NCBI GenBank assembly: GCA_964473525.1
Contig: CAYYPK010000006.1
Span: forward strand, 62,001-126,000
Direction: 5' to 3'
DNA from: GCA-2687025 sp964473525
GTDB lineage: Bacteria > Poribacteria > WGA-4E > GCA-2687025
DNA length: 64,000 bases
Under the pieces are notes generated by a model that saw only the letters and a program-made list of their open reading frames with translations, did not search any database and was not told the DNA's origin. Shown in pieces: positions 9,101-18,000 of this stretch. The translations under genes were made by a program, and so were the position numbers. Positions within the stretch are counted from its first letter, which is position 1. Every line of letters starts with the position of its first letter.

Positions 9101-9496
9101 ATGCTCAAGAACGCCGGCCGCTTGACGGAGAAACTGCGGCCAGGACAGGAATCACCAGATGCGGACGAGCGCGTCCGCATGTGGCGACTCACCGCCAATC
9201 GCTTCCGCCTCGATGTCGAGGATTGCCGGGACGCCCTCATCAAGGTTCGGCACATGACGCGCGACGGAGTGTCGCGGTACGAAGGCGTGCAGACGCTCGT
9301 GAAGGCGCGCGCCGAGATGGTCGAAGCGTTCGAGAGGCTCACCGAGGGCTTCGAGGAGGTCGGTCAGAAGTGCGTGCCGGAGTTTGAGGAACTCACGCGC
9401 GAGATGAACCGACTCGCCTCCGAGTTCCGCGGCGACACGACGACGCGGGCGGACGAAGTGCATCAGAACATCCGCAACGCGGAACGGCAGCTGTAG
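9101..9496 (+). CDS. Small helical (coiled-coil) protein of unknown function
   Basis: A 131-residue, charged, almost entirely helical protein with no signal peptide or membrane segment. Residues 68-115 (MVEAFERLTEGFEEVG through LTREMNRLASEF) show heptad spacing. It begins ten bases after the adenylate cyclase stop with TAGGACG as ribosome site, so it is probably produced together with the cyclase and may be a partner. No family is recognised. Confidence 0.6.
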   Translation: MLKNAGRLTEKLRPGQESPDADERVRMWRLTANRFRLDVEDCRDALIKVRHMTRDGVSRYEGVQTLVKARAEMVEAFERLTEGFEEVGQKCVPEFEELTREMNRLASEFRGDTTTRADEVHQNIRNAERQL

Positions 9497-9540
9497 ACCC
9501 GTCCAACCAGGGAGACGCGTCGTCGTTCGGAGGACGGCCC

Positions 9541-11166
9541 ATGCGTCGCGCGCTTCTCTGGCTCCTACTTGCCGCGGTTTCTCTTCCGGCCCTCGCGGAT
9601 CACCCGAGACGCCTCCTCGACTGGGAGGACATGTCGGCGCCTCCCGGCTCTTGGCCGCCCTCCACGCTGGCGTTCGCTGGCGGCATCCTCTACGCCAACG
9701 GAGGACGCGAACCTCAGGGGCGCAACCCAGGCGTGTACCGGTACGACGCTCGGGCCGACGCTTGGGCGCCTCACGGAGCGCTGGACGGCGCCGTGCGATG
9801 GCTTGCCGCGGACGGCGACACGCTCTACGCGTCTGTCGGTGACTGGAAGGCGGCTGGCGTCTTCCGCACGACGCGGCACGGCGTCTGGGCGAAGCTCATG
9901 CCGCTCCCGGACAACTCGCGCTTTGTTGGCGTCGTAGACGGTGTCGGGTACGCGCGCGTGGGTGGCCCGCGCCCCGAACTACGCGCCCTCGACTTCTCCC
10001 GCAGCTCGTCGGCGACAGTCCACATGCGCCTAAGCTCCCCAGACTTCCACCGTGTTCGCACGCGCGCGCACGGCGATGGCTTCACGCTCAGCCTTCTGAC
10101 GAGGGATGGCGACATCTTTGGAAGGACAGACCACGATGTCAGGTGGTCCGTCGCGCGGTACGGCCCGCCTGGATTCGCGCTCAGGGGTTCCGTAGGGGAT
10201 GCCGTCGCCACGACCGAGGGGGTGTTCTACGCCGTCGAGGGCGAGTCGGAGGTGTGGTACACGCAGAACCGCGGTCTCGGTGGCGCGACGCCGGTAGACT
10301 TCGCAGGCACGATGCACAGCAAAGCGCACCTCGCCACCGTCGAGGACGGAGTGCTGGTGTGGGGCCGTGAGGGCTGGCGCCCGAAGAACGACGGCCTGCC
10401 GACTCTCAACGTGCGAGCCGTGGTAGCGTCCGCGCACGGAGGCCGCCGCGCGACAATCTACGCCGCCATGGACAGCTCCGGCGTCTACGCCCGGCCGCCT
10501 GGCTCTCCGGCGTGGACAGCCATGGACCGTGGTTTGGACAACCCTCGCGCGCGCTCACTCACGACGGACGGCAGCGCCGTCACCCTTGGCACGGCCGATG
10601 GTGGGCTCTACCGATGGGACTGGGATGCAGACGACATCCGCTGGGAGGCCTACCCAGCTCCCGTGCCGGGAGGAGACGTCCGCGGGATTGCGGTGACGCC
10701 GGACGCCATCTACGCCGTTACGCCCGCTGGGGCCTTCGAGGCGGAGCGCAGCGGCGGCGAGTGGACGCCCCTGTCCATTACGCTGAGCGCTGGCAAGGCC
10801 CTCGCGTCCGCGGCAGACGGCGCGTACGTCGCTGCCGACAGCGGGCAGGTGTTCCGCAACAGGGAGGGGTCAGATGTGTGGGACGTCCTCGATCCCGAAC
10901 TGCGGTATGGAAGCGTGCGGGCGATGGCAGTCGCCGACGTCGCCGTGTACGTCGCGACGTTCTACGGCGTGTTTCGTCACTCCGAGGCGGAACGCGGCTG
11001 GGTGCGTGTCGCCGAGGGTGGTATTACGGAGGACGGCGTCATCGACTCGAACGACACCAGGCACGGGGGCGGCTTCACGCACTGGGTGTTCAGCGACCTC
11101 GCCATCGGCGACGGCTTCATCTACGGGGCGCTCCAGAACCGGCTTGTGCGCGCCCGCCTTCCCTGA
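9541..11166 (+). CDS. Secreted beta-propeller protein (sialidase/PSII-assembly-like repeats)
   Basis: A 541-residue exported protein. The signal peptide is MRRALLWLLLAAVSLPALA (cleavage at ALA-DH). The rest is a run of about ten repeats pairing a strand such as TLYASVGDWK, TIYAAMDSSGVY or AVYVATFYGVF with a short turn. This is the pattern of kelch/BNR-like propellers in the sialidase and photosystem II stability factor superfamily. Unlike the propellers at 61-64 kb it lacks the C-terminal YPNPFNP sorting domain. The ribosome site GGAGGACGG is six bases from the ATG. It probably binds extracellular or periplasmic ligands; no catalytic residues are evident. Confidence 0.72.
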   Translation: MRRALLWLLLAAVSLPALADHPRRLLDWEDMSAPPGSWPPSTLAFAGGILYANGGREPQGRNPGVYRYDARADAWAPHGALDGAVRWLAADGDTLYASVGDWKAAGVFRTTRHGVWAKLMPLPDNSRFVGVVDGVGYARVGGPRPELRALDFSRSSSATVHMRLSSPDFHRVRTRAHGDGFTLSLLTRDGDIFGRTDHDVRWSVARYGPPGFALRGSVGDAVATTEGVFYAVEGESEVWYTQNRGLGGATPVDFAGTMHSKAHLATVEDGVLVWGREGWRPKNDGLPTLNVRAVVASAHGGRRATIYAAMDSSGVYARPPGSPAWTAMDRGLDNPRARSLTTDGSAVTLGTADGGLYRWDWDADDIRWEAYPAPVPGGDVRGIAVTPDAIYAVTPAGAFEAERSGGEWTPLSITLSAGKALASAADGAYVAADSGQVFRNREGSDVWDVLDPELRYGSVRAMAVADVAVYVATFYGVFRHSEAERGWVRVAEGGITEDGVIDSNDTRHGGGFTHWVFSDLAIGDGFIYGALQNRLVRARLP

Positions 11167-11198
11167 ATCACCGGCATGCCCCGTCGCGACCGCAGGGA

Positions 11199-11224
11199 GG
11201 CCGGAGGATGAGATTCCTCCCGCC
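11199..11224 (+). terminator. Imperfect hairpin after the propeller gene
   Basis: GGCCGGAGGA (11199-11208) can pair with TCCTCCCGCC (11215-11224), with one mismatch and a 6-base loop, 33 bases after the stop at 11166. It is a candidate terminator. The remainder of 11167-11479, between convergent genes, shows no credible gene. Confidence 0.4.
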
Positions 11225-11479
11225 TGCGCGTGGCGGATGTCGCCGTGCGAGGCGCGAAGTGCGACTGACCTGTCTGGTCCCTCCGGCACCCGCTCAGGAG
11301 CCACCAACAGGGCGAGCGTGGCAGATCCGGCCTATCAAGCGACTCGTGTGATCGCCACGAGAAGCGTCGCGACGGTACACTCGTCCCGTCGGCCGCGCGT
11401 CGACGCGGTGCTAGCGCCCCCGCTGAGCCCTGTTTCGCTCCTGCCCGCCCGCAGCCGTGACCACTCCCGGACAGCGGGT

Positions 11480-12628
11480 CTAGAACCAGTCCGGCTTCCA
11501 TACGTGTGGGTACCCAGGCGGGAACAGCGCGCGCGCAAGCGGCTCCCCGCCGGGCGTCAGGCGCACGTCCTCCTCGATTGACAGGTCGTCCAAAGCGCGG
11601 AACCCGGTGACGAGCTGGAGCAGCAGCTTCTGCGGGATCCGCAGTTCGTGGTCGAAGAGCGCGGCTGCACTGTGTATCCGCGGCATCCCGCCAGCAAAGC
11701 TCACGGTCGCGGCGCCTATGTCCGTGCCGATACGCAGCGATGTCGTCAGATCCCCCAACCCCTGCCGCTTCGCCCGGCGCGCGAATTCGCCAACTAGTGA
11801 CTCGACAAGCGCGGGCAGGTGCGTGACGCGTCCCATCACCTCCCTCGAGCGTTGGTAGATCACGCGGCTCTCGCACCCAAACCGACTCAGATACCGGCAG
11901 AACGGATGGTCCGGCGGAGCCATCACGACGGCCTCCGACGCAGCCTGTGCCCGAAGCTCGTCGCGAACGCATGCCGCGAGTTCGCGGAAGACGCCTGGGT
12001 GCGTATAGCCGATCTCCTCAACGATCAGCTCGTCCTTCATCAGGAACACGACGTACGCCACCGGGGTTCCGGTCGCATCAACGACGACCCTGACGCGATA
12101 CCACTCGTCGAGCCCGGTACGCGCGTTCCACGAGCGGCGATCCGCGTAGGCGGATCCGGGGTGGACGCGTGAGCGCACGATCGTGCCCGTGCGTTGGGCG
12201 TTGTTCTGTTCGTACATCGCCGCCATCGCCTTGCGATGGCCTGGGGCACAGTCGACTACCCGGAGGCGGGGCTCGGCATCAGGCGGGTGATCGACGCGGA
12301 CGCGGACCTCGTACAGAGGGACCACCGGGGCGTAGTCGAAGCGATCGTAGAAGCCCTCGATCCCGTACAGCAGTGCCAACGGCACGCGCTCAGCGGCCAG
12401 ATACTCAGCCGTCCGCTCGATAACCTGGCGCGCGTACCCTCGGCCCTGATACTCCTCGGCAGTCTCCATCGCGGCGATGCCAGCGGCCCGAACAGTGGCA
12501 GACCCAACCCGTACGTGCAGATCGTGTGCGAGCAGACTGCTGACCGTGGTCCCTCCACGGAGGAGGCCGACTCCGGTGCAATGCTCGTCGTCGTACCGGT
12601 GTACGCTCATCCGTAAGCTGGCCCGCAT
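11480..12628 (-). CDS. Eis-like GNAT family N-acetyltransferase
   Basis: A protein of about 382 residues with the Eis-type arrangement. An N-terminal GNAT domain contains the acetyl-CoA loop ETAEEYQGRGYARQVI (pattern R/QGRGYA). A second degenerate GNAT-like region and a C-terminal sterol-carrier-like fold end in the WKPDWF carboxylate typical of this family. Eis homologues acetylate amines, including aminoglycosides. The start at 12628 was chosen because GGGGAG lies just upstream; an upstream ATG at 12658 lacks a ribosome site, and 12610 is also possible. It diverges from the TolB-like gene, so the interval 12629-12881 holds both promoters, which I could not assign. Confidence 0.82.
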   Translation of the reverse strand: MRASLRMSVHRYDDEHCTGVGLLRGGTTVSSLLAHDLHVRVGSATVRAAGIAAMETAEEYQGRGYARQVIERTAEYLAAERVPLALLYGIEGFYDRFDYAPVVPLYEVRVRVDHPPDAEPRLRVVDCAPGHRKAMAAMYEQNNAQRTGTIVRSRVHPGSAYADRRSWNARTGLDEWYRVRVVVDATGTPVAYVVFLMKDELIVEEIGYTHPGVFRELAACVRDELRAQAASEAVVMAPPDHPFCRYLSRFGCESRVIYQRSREVMGRVTHLPALVESLVGEFARRAKRQGLGDLTTSLRIGTDIGAATVSFAGGMPRIHSAAALFDHELRIPQKLLLQLVTGFRALDDLSIEEDVRLTPGGEPLARALFPPGYPHVWKPDWF

Positions 12629-12881
12629 CGCTCTCCCCACCGCGTCTCCCTCCCGCATCACACAGCGGCGGATGCATAGTAGCAGGCCACGCTGTCTGAA
12701 CCGTACGCCTGTCCGCCCGCTGTAGGGCGGCCGCCTCAATCACGCGGAGCGACCCAGCGGCCGCGTCGCGCGCGACGGCGCGGGCCGACTGCGCTCGTGG
12801 ACTGGCGGATGACCTGCACGCGCGGTAGACTATGCTACCGGATTGTCTGGCTCACGCAGCACAGGTTCTGGAGTGGATCCC

Positions 12882-14027
12882 ATGGCGCGCGTAGGCAGGC
12901 AGAAGACGCGGGCGCCGTTCGCGACAGGCAGTGGTCGCACACGATTGCGGCGCGGCATGGATCGTCTCGCGATGGATACGTGGCTGTTGGTTGCGCTCTT
13001 CGTGACGGGCGCCCCTGTGCTGACCGCGCGTGCCGTGACCACGGACGATGCGCGTCGGCTCACGCGGATGGAGGCCCACGTAGCCGCGCCAACCTGGTCG
13101 CCCGACGGACGCGAACTCGCATTCATGTACACGCCCGCTCGGACAGGCTACGACATCGCCGTGATGGCCCCTGACGGCTCTAGCTTCCGGCGGATGACTA
13201 ACCACGGCGGCTGGGAATGGGGGCCGCGCTGGTCTCCCGACGGCACGCAGATCATGTACATCACGGATCGCAGGGACGCCCCCGGCATCTACGTAGCACG
13301 CCGCATGGGGGCGGCAGCTCATTCGCGCGTCACGGACGACGGTGGCTGGTATGATCTGGGCGGCTGGTCCCCCGACGGCACGAGGATCGTCGTGGCCACA
13401 GAGGCCGAGGTGTTCGCGGGCAGATTTCCAGATATCGAGATCGTCACGATGGACCTGAACGGCGAGAATCGGGTGAATGTCACTCACCACCCCGCCAACG
13501 ACAGCAGCCCAAGCTGGTCGCCCGACGGATCGAAGATAGCGTTCACGTCCGACCGCGATGGTGACGGCACAGTATACAGCGACCAGCAGATATACGTGAT
13601 GGACGCCGATGGGGAGAACCAGACCAGGCTGACGTACGATGTCCGCATCGCTCGGGGGCAAGTGAGTTGGTCTCCCGACGGCGCGCGCATAGCCTTCACG
13701 TCCCTGCGTGCCAGGGATGACGAATGGCAGGAGCGTGTCAGCATCATGTACGCCGATGGGTCAGGAAGAATCGACCTGACAGCAGGCAGCGCCAATGACC
13801 GATCTCCGACGTGGTCGCCTGACGGAAGCTCCATCGCCTTCGTGAGCGACCGCGACGCGCCGCTCGTGTACGATAAAGTCCTCCCTGGATGGGTACCGGC
13901 GTTCACCGAGATATACATGCTGGACGTGTCGAACGTGACCTCGGTGCGACCCCGCGAGAGTAAGCTCGACCTATGGGCGCGCCTGAAAGCTGCGGCCAGC
14001 GCTGACGACAAGGAGGGACGCAGATGA
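12882..14027 (+). CDS. TolB-like WD40/PD40 beta-propeller, exported
   Basis: The protein has at least six PD40 repeats, each with a WSPDG core (PTWSPDGRELAF, PRWSPDGTQIMY, PSWSPDGSKIAF and so on) from about residue 70 to 330. This is the repeat of TolB and of the DPP4/acylaminoacyl peptidase propellers, but no peptidase domain follows, so a binding or scaffold role is likely. A hydrophobic stretch at about 30-50 (TWLLVALFVTGAPVLTARA) looks like a signal sequence. The ATG at 12882 has GGAGTGG upstream; ATG at 12957 gives a more typical signal peptide but a poor ribosome site. The stop overlaps the next gene by ATGA. Its 3' tail reappears at 14371-14490. Confidence 0.82.
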   Translation: MARVGRQKTRAPFATGSGRTRLRRGMDRLAMDTWLLVALFVTGAPVLTARAVTTDDARRLTRMEAHVAAPTWSPDGRELAFMYTPARTGYDIAVMAPDGSSFRRMTNHGGWEWGPRWSPDGTQIMYITDRRDAPGIYVARRMGAAAHSRVTDDGGWYDLGGWSPDGTRIVVATEAEVFAGRFPDIEIVTMDLNGENRVNVTHHPANDSSPSWSPDGSKIAFTSDRDGDGTVYSDQQIYVMDADGENQTRLTYDVRIARGQVSWSPDGARIAFTSLRARDDEWQERVSIMYADGSGRIDLTAGSANDRSPTWSPDGSSIAFVSDRDAPLVYDKVLPGWVPAFTEIYMLDVSNVTSVRPRESKLDLWARLKAAASADDKEGRR

Positions 14028-14317
14028 AGGACGCGGTATCGGAAGCGCTTCCTGGCGTCACGCTCGCCCTCCACACGGTCGTCGTCGCGCTGGTCCGCAA
14101 GGAGCCTCGGCGGTGGAGCGAAGCGCAGCGGAAGTACCTGGCGCCCCTGTGGACTGCGTGTGGTGGCATGATGGGCGTGACGGGTGTCTTCGCGCTCTGG
14201 TCCCGAAGGCCCATCGACTCGGTCATGTCCGCTCGCACCTTCGTCGGGTGCGGCTACTTTGCTCTTGGGATCTTGCTCGTCCTGAACACGTGGTGGCCCA
14301 CCCGACGTAGCCCCTAG
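14024..14317 (+). CDS. Small membrane protein, copy 1 of a tandem pair
   Basis: A 97-residue protein with three predicted membrane segments (about 10-24, 45-60, 72-88). It overlaps the TolB-like gene by four bases and has AAGGAGG upstream, so translation is coupled. It shares the loop RRWSE(x)nKYLAPL and the helix VGCGYFALGILL with the gene at 14491, showing that they are paralogues. No known family is recognised. The pairing with an exported propeller suggests a membrane anchor or partner, which is inference. Confidence 0.65.
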   Translation: MKDAVSEALPGVTLALHTVVVALVRKEPRRWSEAQRKYLAPLWTACGGMMGVTGVFALWSRRPIDSVMSARTFVGCGYFALGILLVLNTWWPTRRSP

Positions 14318-14370
14318 AGTTGGCCGACCGGCACGATCGCGTCGCCTACGTGGCCGGGCGATTGCGGGTG

Positions 14371-14490
14371 GCCTATGTGCTGGACATACCGAACGCGATC
14401 GTGGCGCAACGCCGAGGGAGGCCGCTCGCAACGTCGGCCGCCTGAAAGCCGCGGCGGGGGCCGCGAGCGCAAACAGGGAGGAGGAAGAGA
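14371..14490 (+). pseudogene. Ghost copy of the 3' end of the TolB-like gene
   Basis: This intergenic stretch repeats, with substitutions and small indels, the last roughly 110 bases of the TolB-like gene (13911-14023). In one frame YVLDIPN matches YMLDVSN of the parent. After a frame change RLKAAA is shared exactly, and the ribosome site sits in the same position before the next ATG. It is the left part of a tandem duplication whose right part is the small membrane gene at 14491. Confidence 0.7.
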
Positions 14491-14790
14491 ATGACGGACG
14501 TGGTATGGGCGCTAGGCCCCGGGGGCATGCTCGCGTTCCTCGCACTGGTCGTTGCGCTGATCCGCGTGGTGAGCCGCACGGAGCTCCGGCGCTGGAGTGA
14601 AGGCAGATATTTGGCGCCCTTGATGTTTGGGCTGGCCAGCTCTCTCTGCCTGAGTGGCGTCCTGCAACTGTCGCCGCTCGCTTTCGGAGCGCCGGTACTG
14701 TCCGCTCACGCCCTCGTCGGCTGCGGCTACGTCGCTCTTGGAGCGTTCGTCGTGTGGAGCCTGCGGCGGCCCACGCAGCGCCGAGACTAG
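14491..14790 (+). CDS. Small membrane protein, copy 2 of a tandem pair
   Basis: A 99-residue protein with three predicted membrane segments, paralogous to the gene at 14024. It shares RRWSEGRYLAPL and LVGCGYVALGAF, with GVL and SA residues aligned between. A strong ribosome site, GGGAGGAGGAAGAG, precedes the ATG. Unlike copy 1 it no longer overlaps an upstream coding region, because the duplicated propeller tail has decayed. The copies have diverged strongly outside the shared motifs, so the duplication is old. Function unknown. Confidence 0.65.
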   Translation: MTDVVWALGPGGMLAFLALVVALIRVVSRTELRRWSEGRYLAPLMFGLASSLCLSGVLQLSPLAFGAPVLSAHALVGCGYVALGAFVVWSLRRPTQRRD

Positions 14791-14830
14791 GTTCGCGGGG
14801 GTCGTGCGGGGAATGGGGCGTTCGCGCGCG

Positions 14831-15052
14831 TCAGCGCCGAATGGGCGTTGCGACGCGGACGGCGCGGCCAGGCCCGCGCGCGATGCCGCGCGCAAACGAC
14901 TCGACCGTGGCGTCGAACGGCAGCAGGAGCACGGGTGTGTCGCCGACATCCAGTACCCGCGCCTCCCGAAGCCGACGGAGACGCTCCTGCGGGTCCAAGG
15001 CGTCGAATCGCTCAATGAACTCGTCTCGGTCGTCGTCCGGTTTCCGCGATAT
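14831..15052 (-). CDS. Small 73-residue protein with an apparent ATA start codon
   Basis: Downstream of the TPR/FG-GAP gene on the same strand, a perfect AGGAGG (15058-15063 on the minus strand) is followed after five bases by ATA and then 72 further codons with strongly coding-like third positions, to a TGA at 14831. The product is acidic/basic mixed: RKPDDDRDEFIERF, then a strand TPVLLLPFDA, then a basic tail. The spacing is ideal for initiation at ATA, a very rare start. Alternatives are an ATG mutated or miscalled to ATA, or an internal TTG in DALDPQ. It would be the fourth gene of the uxuA operon. Family unknown. Confidence 0.5.
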   Translation of the reverse strand: MSRKPDDDRDEFIERFDALDPQERLRRLREARVLDVGDTPVLLLPFDATVESFARGIARGPGRAVRVATPIRR

Positions 15053-15090
15053 GGTCGCCTCCTGACACCGACGTGCTCCGACGCCGTGGT

Positions 15091-18000
15091 TCACTTGCGC
15101 CGCGTCTGGTACGTCTCCCGGTAGCGGCGCATCTCTGCCGTATCGGGGTACGCCTCGCCGTCGGGCGGAGGATACGCCGACATCGCATGGAACGGCAGCG
15201 GCTCGACGGTGTCTGGCTCCGCCGTGTAGAGGTCCATGTCCTTGCAGTAGCCGTCCGTGTCGAGGATGAAGCTGCGGGTCATGCCTTCCGCGAGGGGCGG
15301 GAACGCCGCCGCGTCGAACTTCACGGTCATCTCCTCGCCGCGACCCATCACGACATAGCGGTCGTCCGCGTCGCCCAGCAACTCGGCGACATCGCCGTAG
15401 CGCGTGTAGAGCCCACGCATGTTGCGGAAGACGTACGAGCGGTCGATGCTCGTGTAGTCGTAGAGGCGCGGCAGGCGGCCGTCGGCGCTGAACTCGCGCG
15501 GGTACCCGCCGTGATGCAGATCCGCGTGGCTTGCCGCGACCCGCGTGACGCGTGCGGGAGCGTCTCCCAGAGGCGCGATGTAGACTTCGTCCACGTAGAT
15601 CTCGAGGTTCGTACGTAGTCTGAGTTCCGAGCTCCCACGATGTACGTAGGGAGGAAGCGTCACGGTCATCATCTTCGGCATGCCCGCCGGATAGCCGACT
15701 TCCGCCTTGCCCACGCGCCATGAGCCGTTCGCTTCGCGGAAGTCGATGCTGAGTGACCTCCCAACAACCTCCGCCTGGCCGGAGGCGTAGACGATGTGGG
15801 AGTACGGATACTCGACCCAGCCGTGGATATACAGAACGAGATCGCCTTCGCTCAAGCCGTCCAGCTGGTCACCGAAGTCGAGGGCCCAGGTGTGCTCGCC
15901 TTCGAGGTAGCCGAGGTACCGCTCGTCTCGACGCAGTTCGGGGTAACGTCGGTCGCGCGTCGTCACGGCTGCGAGTATGTCGTGTCCCTCGTGATCGCTG
16001 GCGGACACTGGACGGATGGGTTCGCCGTGGACGTGGATGCGCTCGGTGGGCAGGTCGCCGTCCAACGCGAGACGTTCATCTGGATACGCCTGCGTGCCAA
16101 CCGGGTGATCGACCGCTAGTAGGGCGATCTCGTCGACGTAACACACCTCCTCCATGGGCTCCATGATCTGGAAGACGTACTCGCCGTCCTTCGGCTCGAT
16201 CTGGCTCGCCTCGATATGCACGCGCTCCGTGGGGTCTGGCACGCCCGCGACGCCAGGCGCGACGAAGAAGCCGAGGCCTCCGACGCCCATGAAGTCGGTC
16301 ACGAAGTCGAAGCGCTCGCCATCCCACGAGAAGAGGATCGGGCAAGAGGACGCCTTGCGTTGTACCTCGCCGATGGCGTGGAGCTGGTTAGCCGCGACCT
16401 CTAGCTCCGACTGGAGCACCGCGTTAGCCCAGAGTATGCGCACGAAGTCCGCGCTAGGGCGCTGGCCTAGGCCCACTTCGATGCGCGGGTTGCTCGCGAG
16501 CATGGGGCCGCCGGCCCCGTAGCGTTCCACCGTCTGCCACAGGCTGCCCGCCTTCACCTCGACGCGCGCGCCATAGCCGGATCTGTTCGCCAGCGCGCCC
16601 TCGAGGTCGATGTGCAGCCAGTTGTTGCCATTGCCGCCGTCGTTGCGGAGCAGGACTGGGGAGCCGCTGGGGCGCGCGATGAGGATGTCCGCGTCGCCAT
16701 CGCTGTCCATGTCGGCCGCGGCCAGCGCCCCTACCTCAGACGACAGTATGGCAGCCAGACCGACGTGGCTGGATACTTCGGTGAACGCCCCATGTCCGTC
16801 GTTTGCCAGGAGCAGGGGCCGCGCGTCCTGGCCACCCCAACTGCCGTGCGGGGCGAAGATGTCCAGGTCGCCGTCGTTGTCGTAGTCAAGGACAGTGGCG
16901 TTCGTCGCGACGAAACGTGCCGCCCACTGGTACGCGGTGAATTCGCCGCCGCCATCGTTGACGAGGAAGGTGGCGGTGTCCGCGTTAGAGGCCGAGAGCC
17001 GGACGATGTCGGCGTCTCCGTCGCGGTCGAAGTCGGCAGCCAACACGGCGCCGCCGCCAACAGCGCTGGGGGAGGCAATCGGCGGCCCTGGCGACCACCG
17101 GTTGAGCCGGTCGTTGTTCAGCAGGTGTAGACGGGCGCCGGACACGGCGATGTCTACGTCCAGATCCATATCGAAGTCGGAGAACGCGGTGGCTCTTGGA
17201 CCAGGCGCCGGCAATGAGAGGCCCGCCTCCTGCGCCATCTCCGTGAAAGTGCCGTCGCCGTCGTTGCGATAGTAGAGCGTGCCCGTCGCGTGCGTTACCA
17301 GCAGATCGAGGTCGCCCTCGTGGTCGGCGTCGATCCAGGTGGCCCCCGACGGCAGGTGTCCGCCGCGGGCGATGGCGGCCTCGTCAGTCACGTCCACGAA
17401 GGACCAGGAGCCTTCATTGCGCAGGAGGGCGGCGCCGTCCTCAAGGAGCAGGTAGATGTCGTCGTCGCCGTCGTTGTCGTAGTCACCAACCGCGGCCCCG
17501 ATCGCCGGCTTCGCCACCGGGAGCTCGCAGGCCGAGGCGAACGCGCCGCCGTCGTTTGCATAGATGTGACTCTTACCATCTGCCCGTGCGGGGAAGACCG
17601 GGTCCAGGTCTCCGTCGGCGTCGAAATCCGACAGCGCGAAGCCGACGTGGGAGGCGCCTGCGGGTGGCGCGACTGCTGTCTCAATGAGCGTGAATGTCAC
17701 GTCGATGTCCGGCGCGGCTCCGGTGTCGCGCGCGGGCGGATACACGCGCACGACGTCCGCGTATTCGCCCATCTCCGTGTACACGATCGCGCGCTTGATG
17801 CCCACGCCAGCGGCGTCCAGCGTGCGGAACAGCTCGATACGCTCCATCGCCTCCTCGCGCTTGCCCTGACGGATGAGCGACTGAGACAGCGAGTAGTGCG
17901 CGGAGAGTAGGTACGGGTTTGCCTCGGACGCCTGCCGCAGAAGTGCCTCGGCCTCCTCGGGCGTGCCGCCGGAAAGACGCATCTGCCCCAGGAAGTAGAG

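Noticed and set aside
11209..11351. Short plus-strand frame after the secreted propeller
   Set aside because: No ribosome site or domain, and it overlaps a hairpin.
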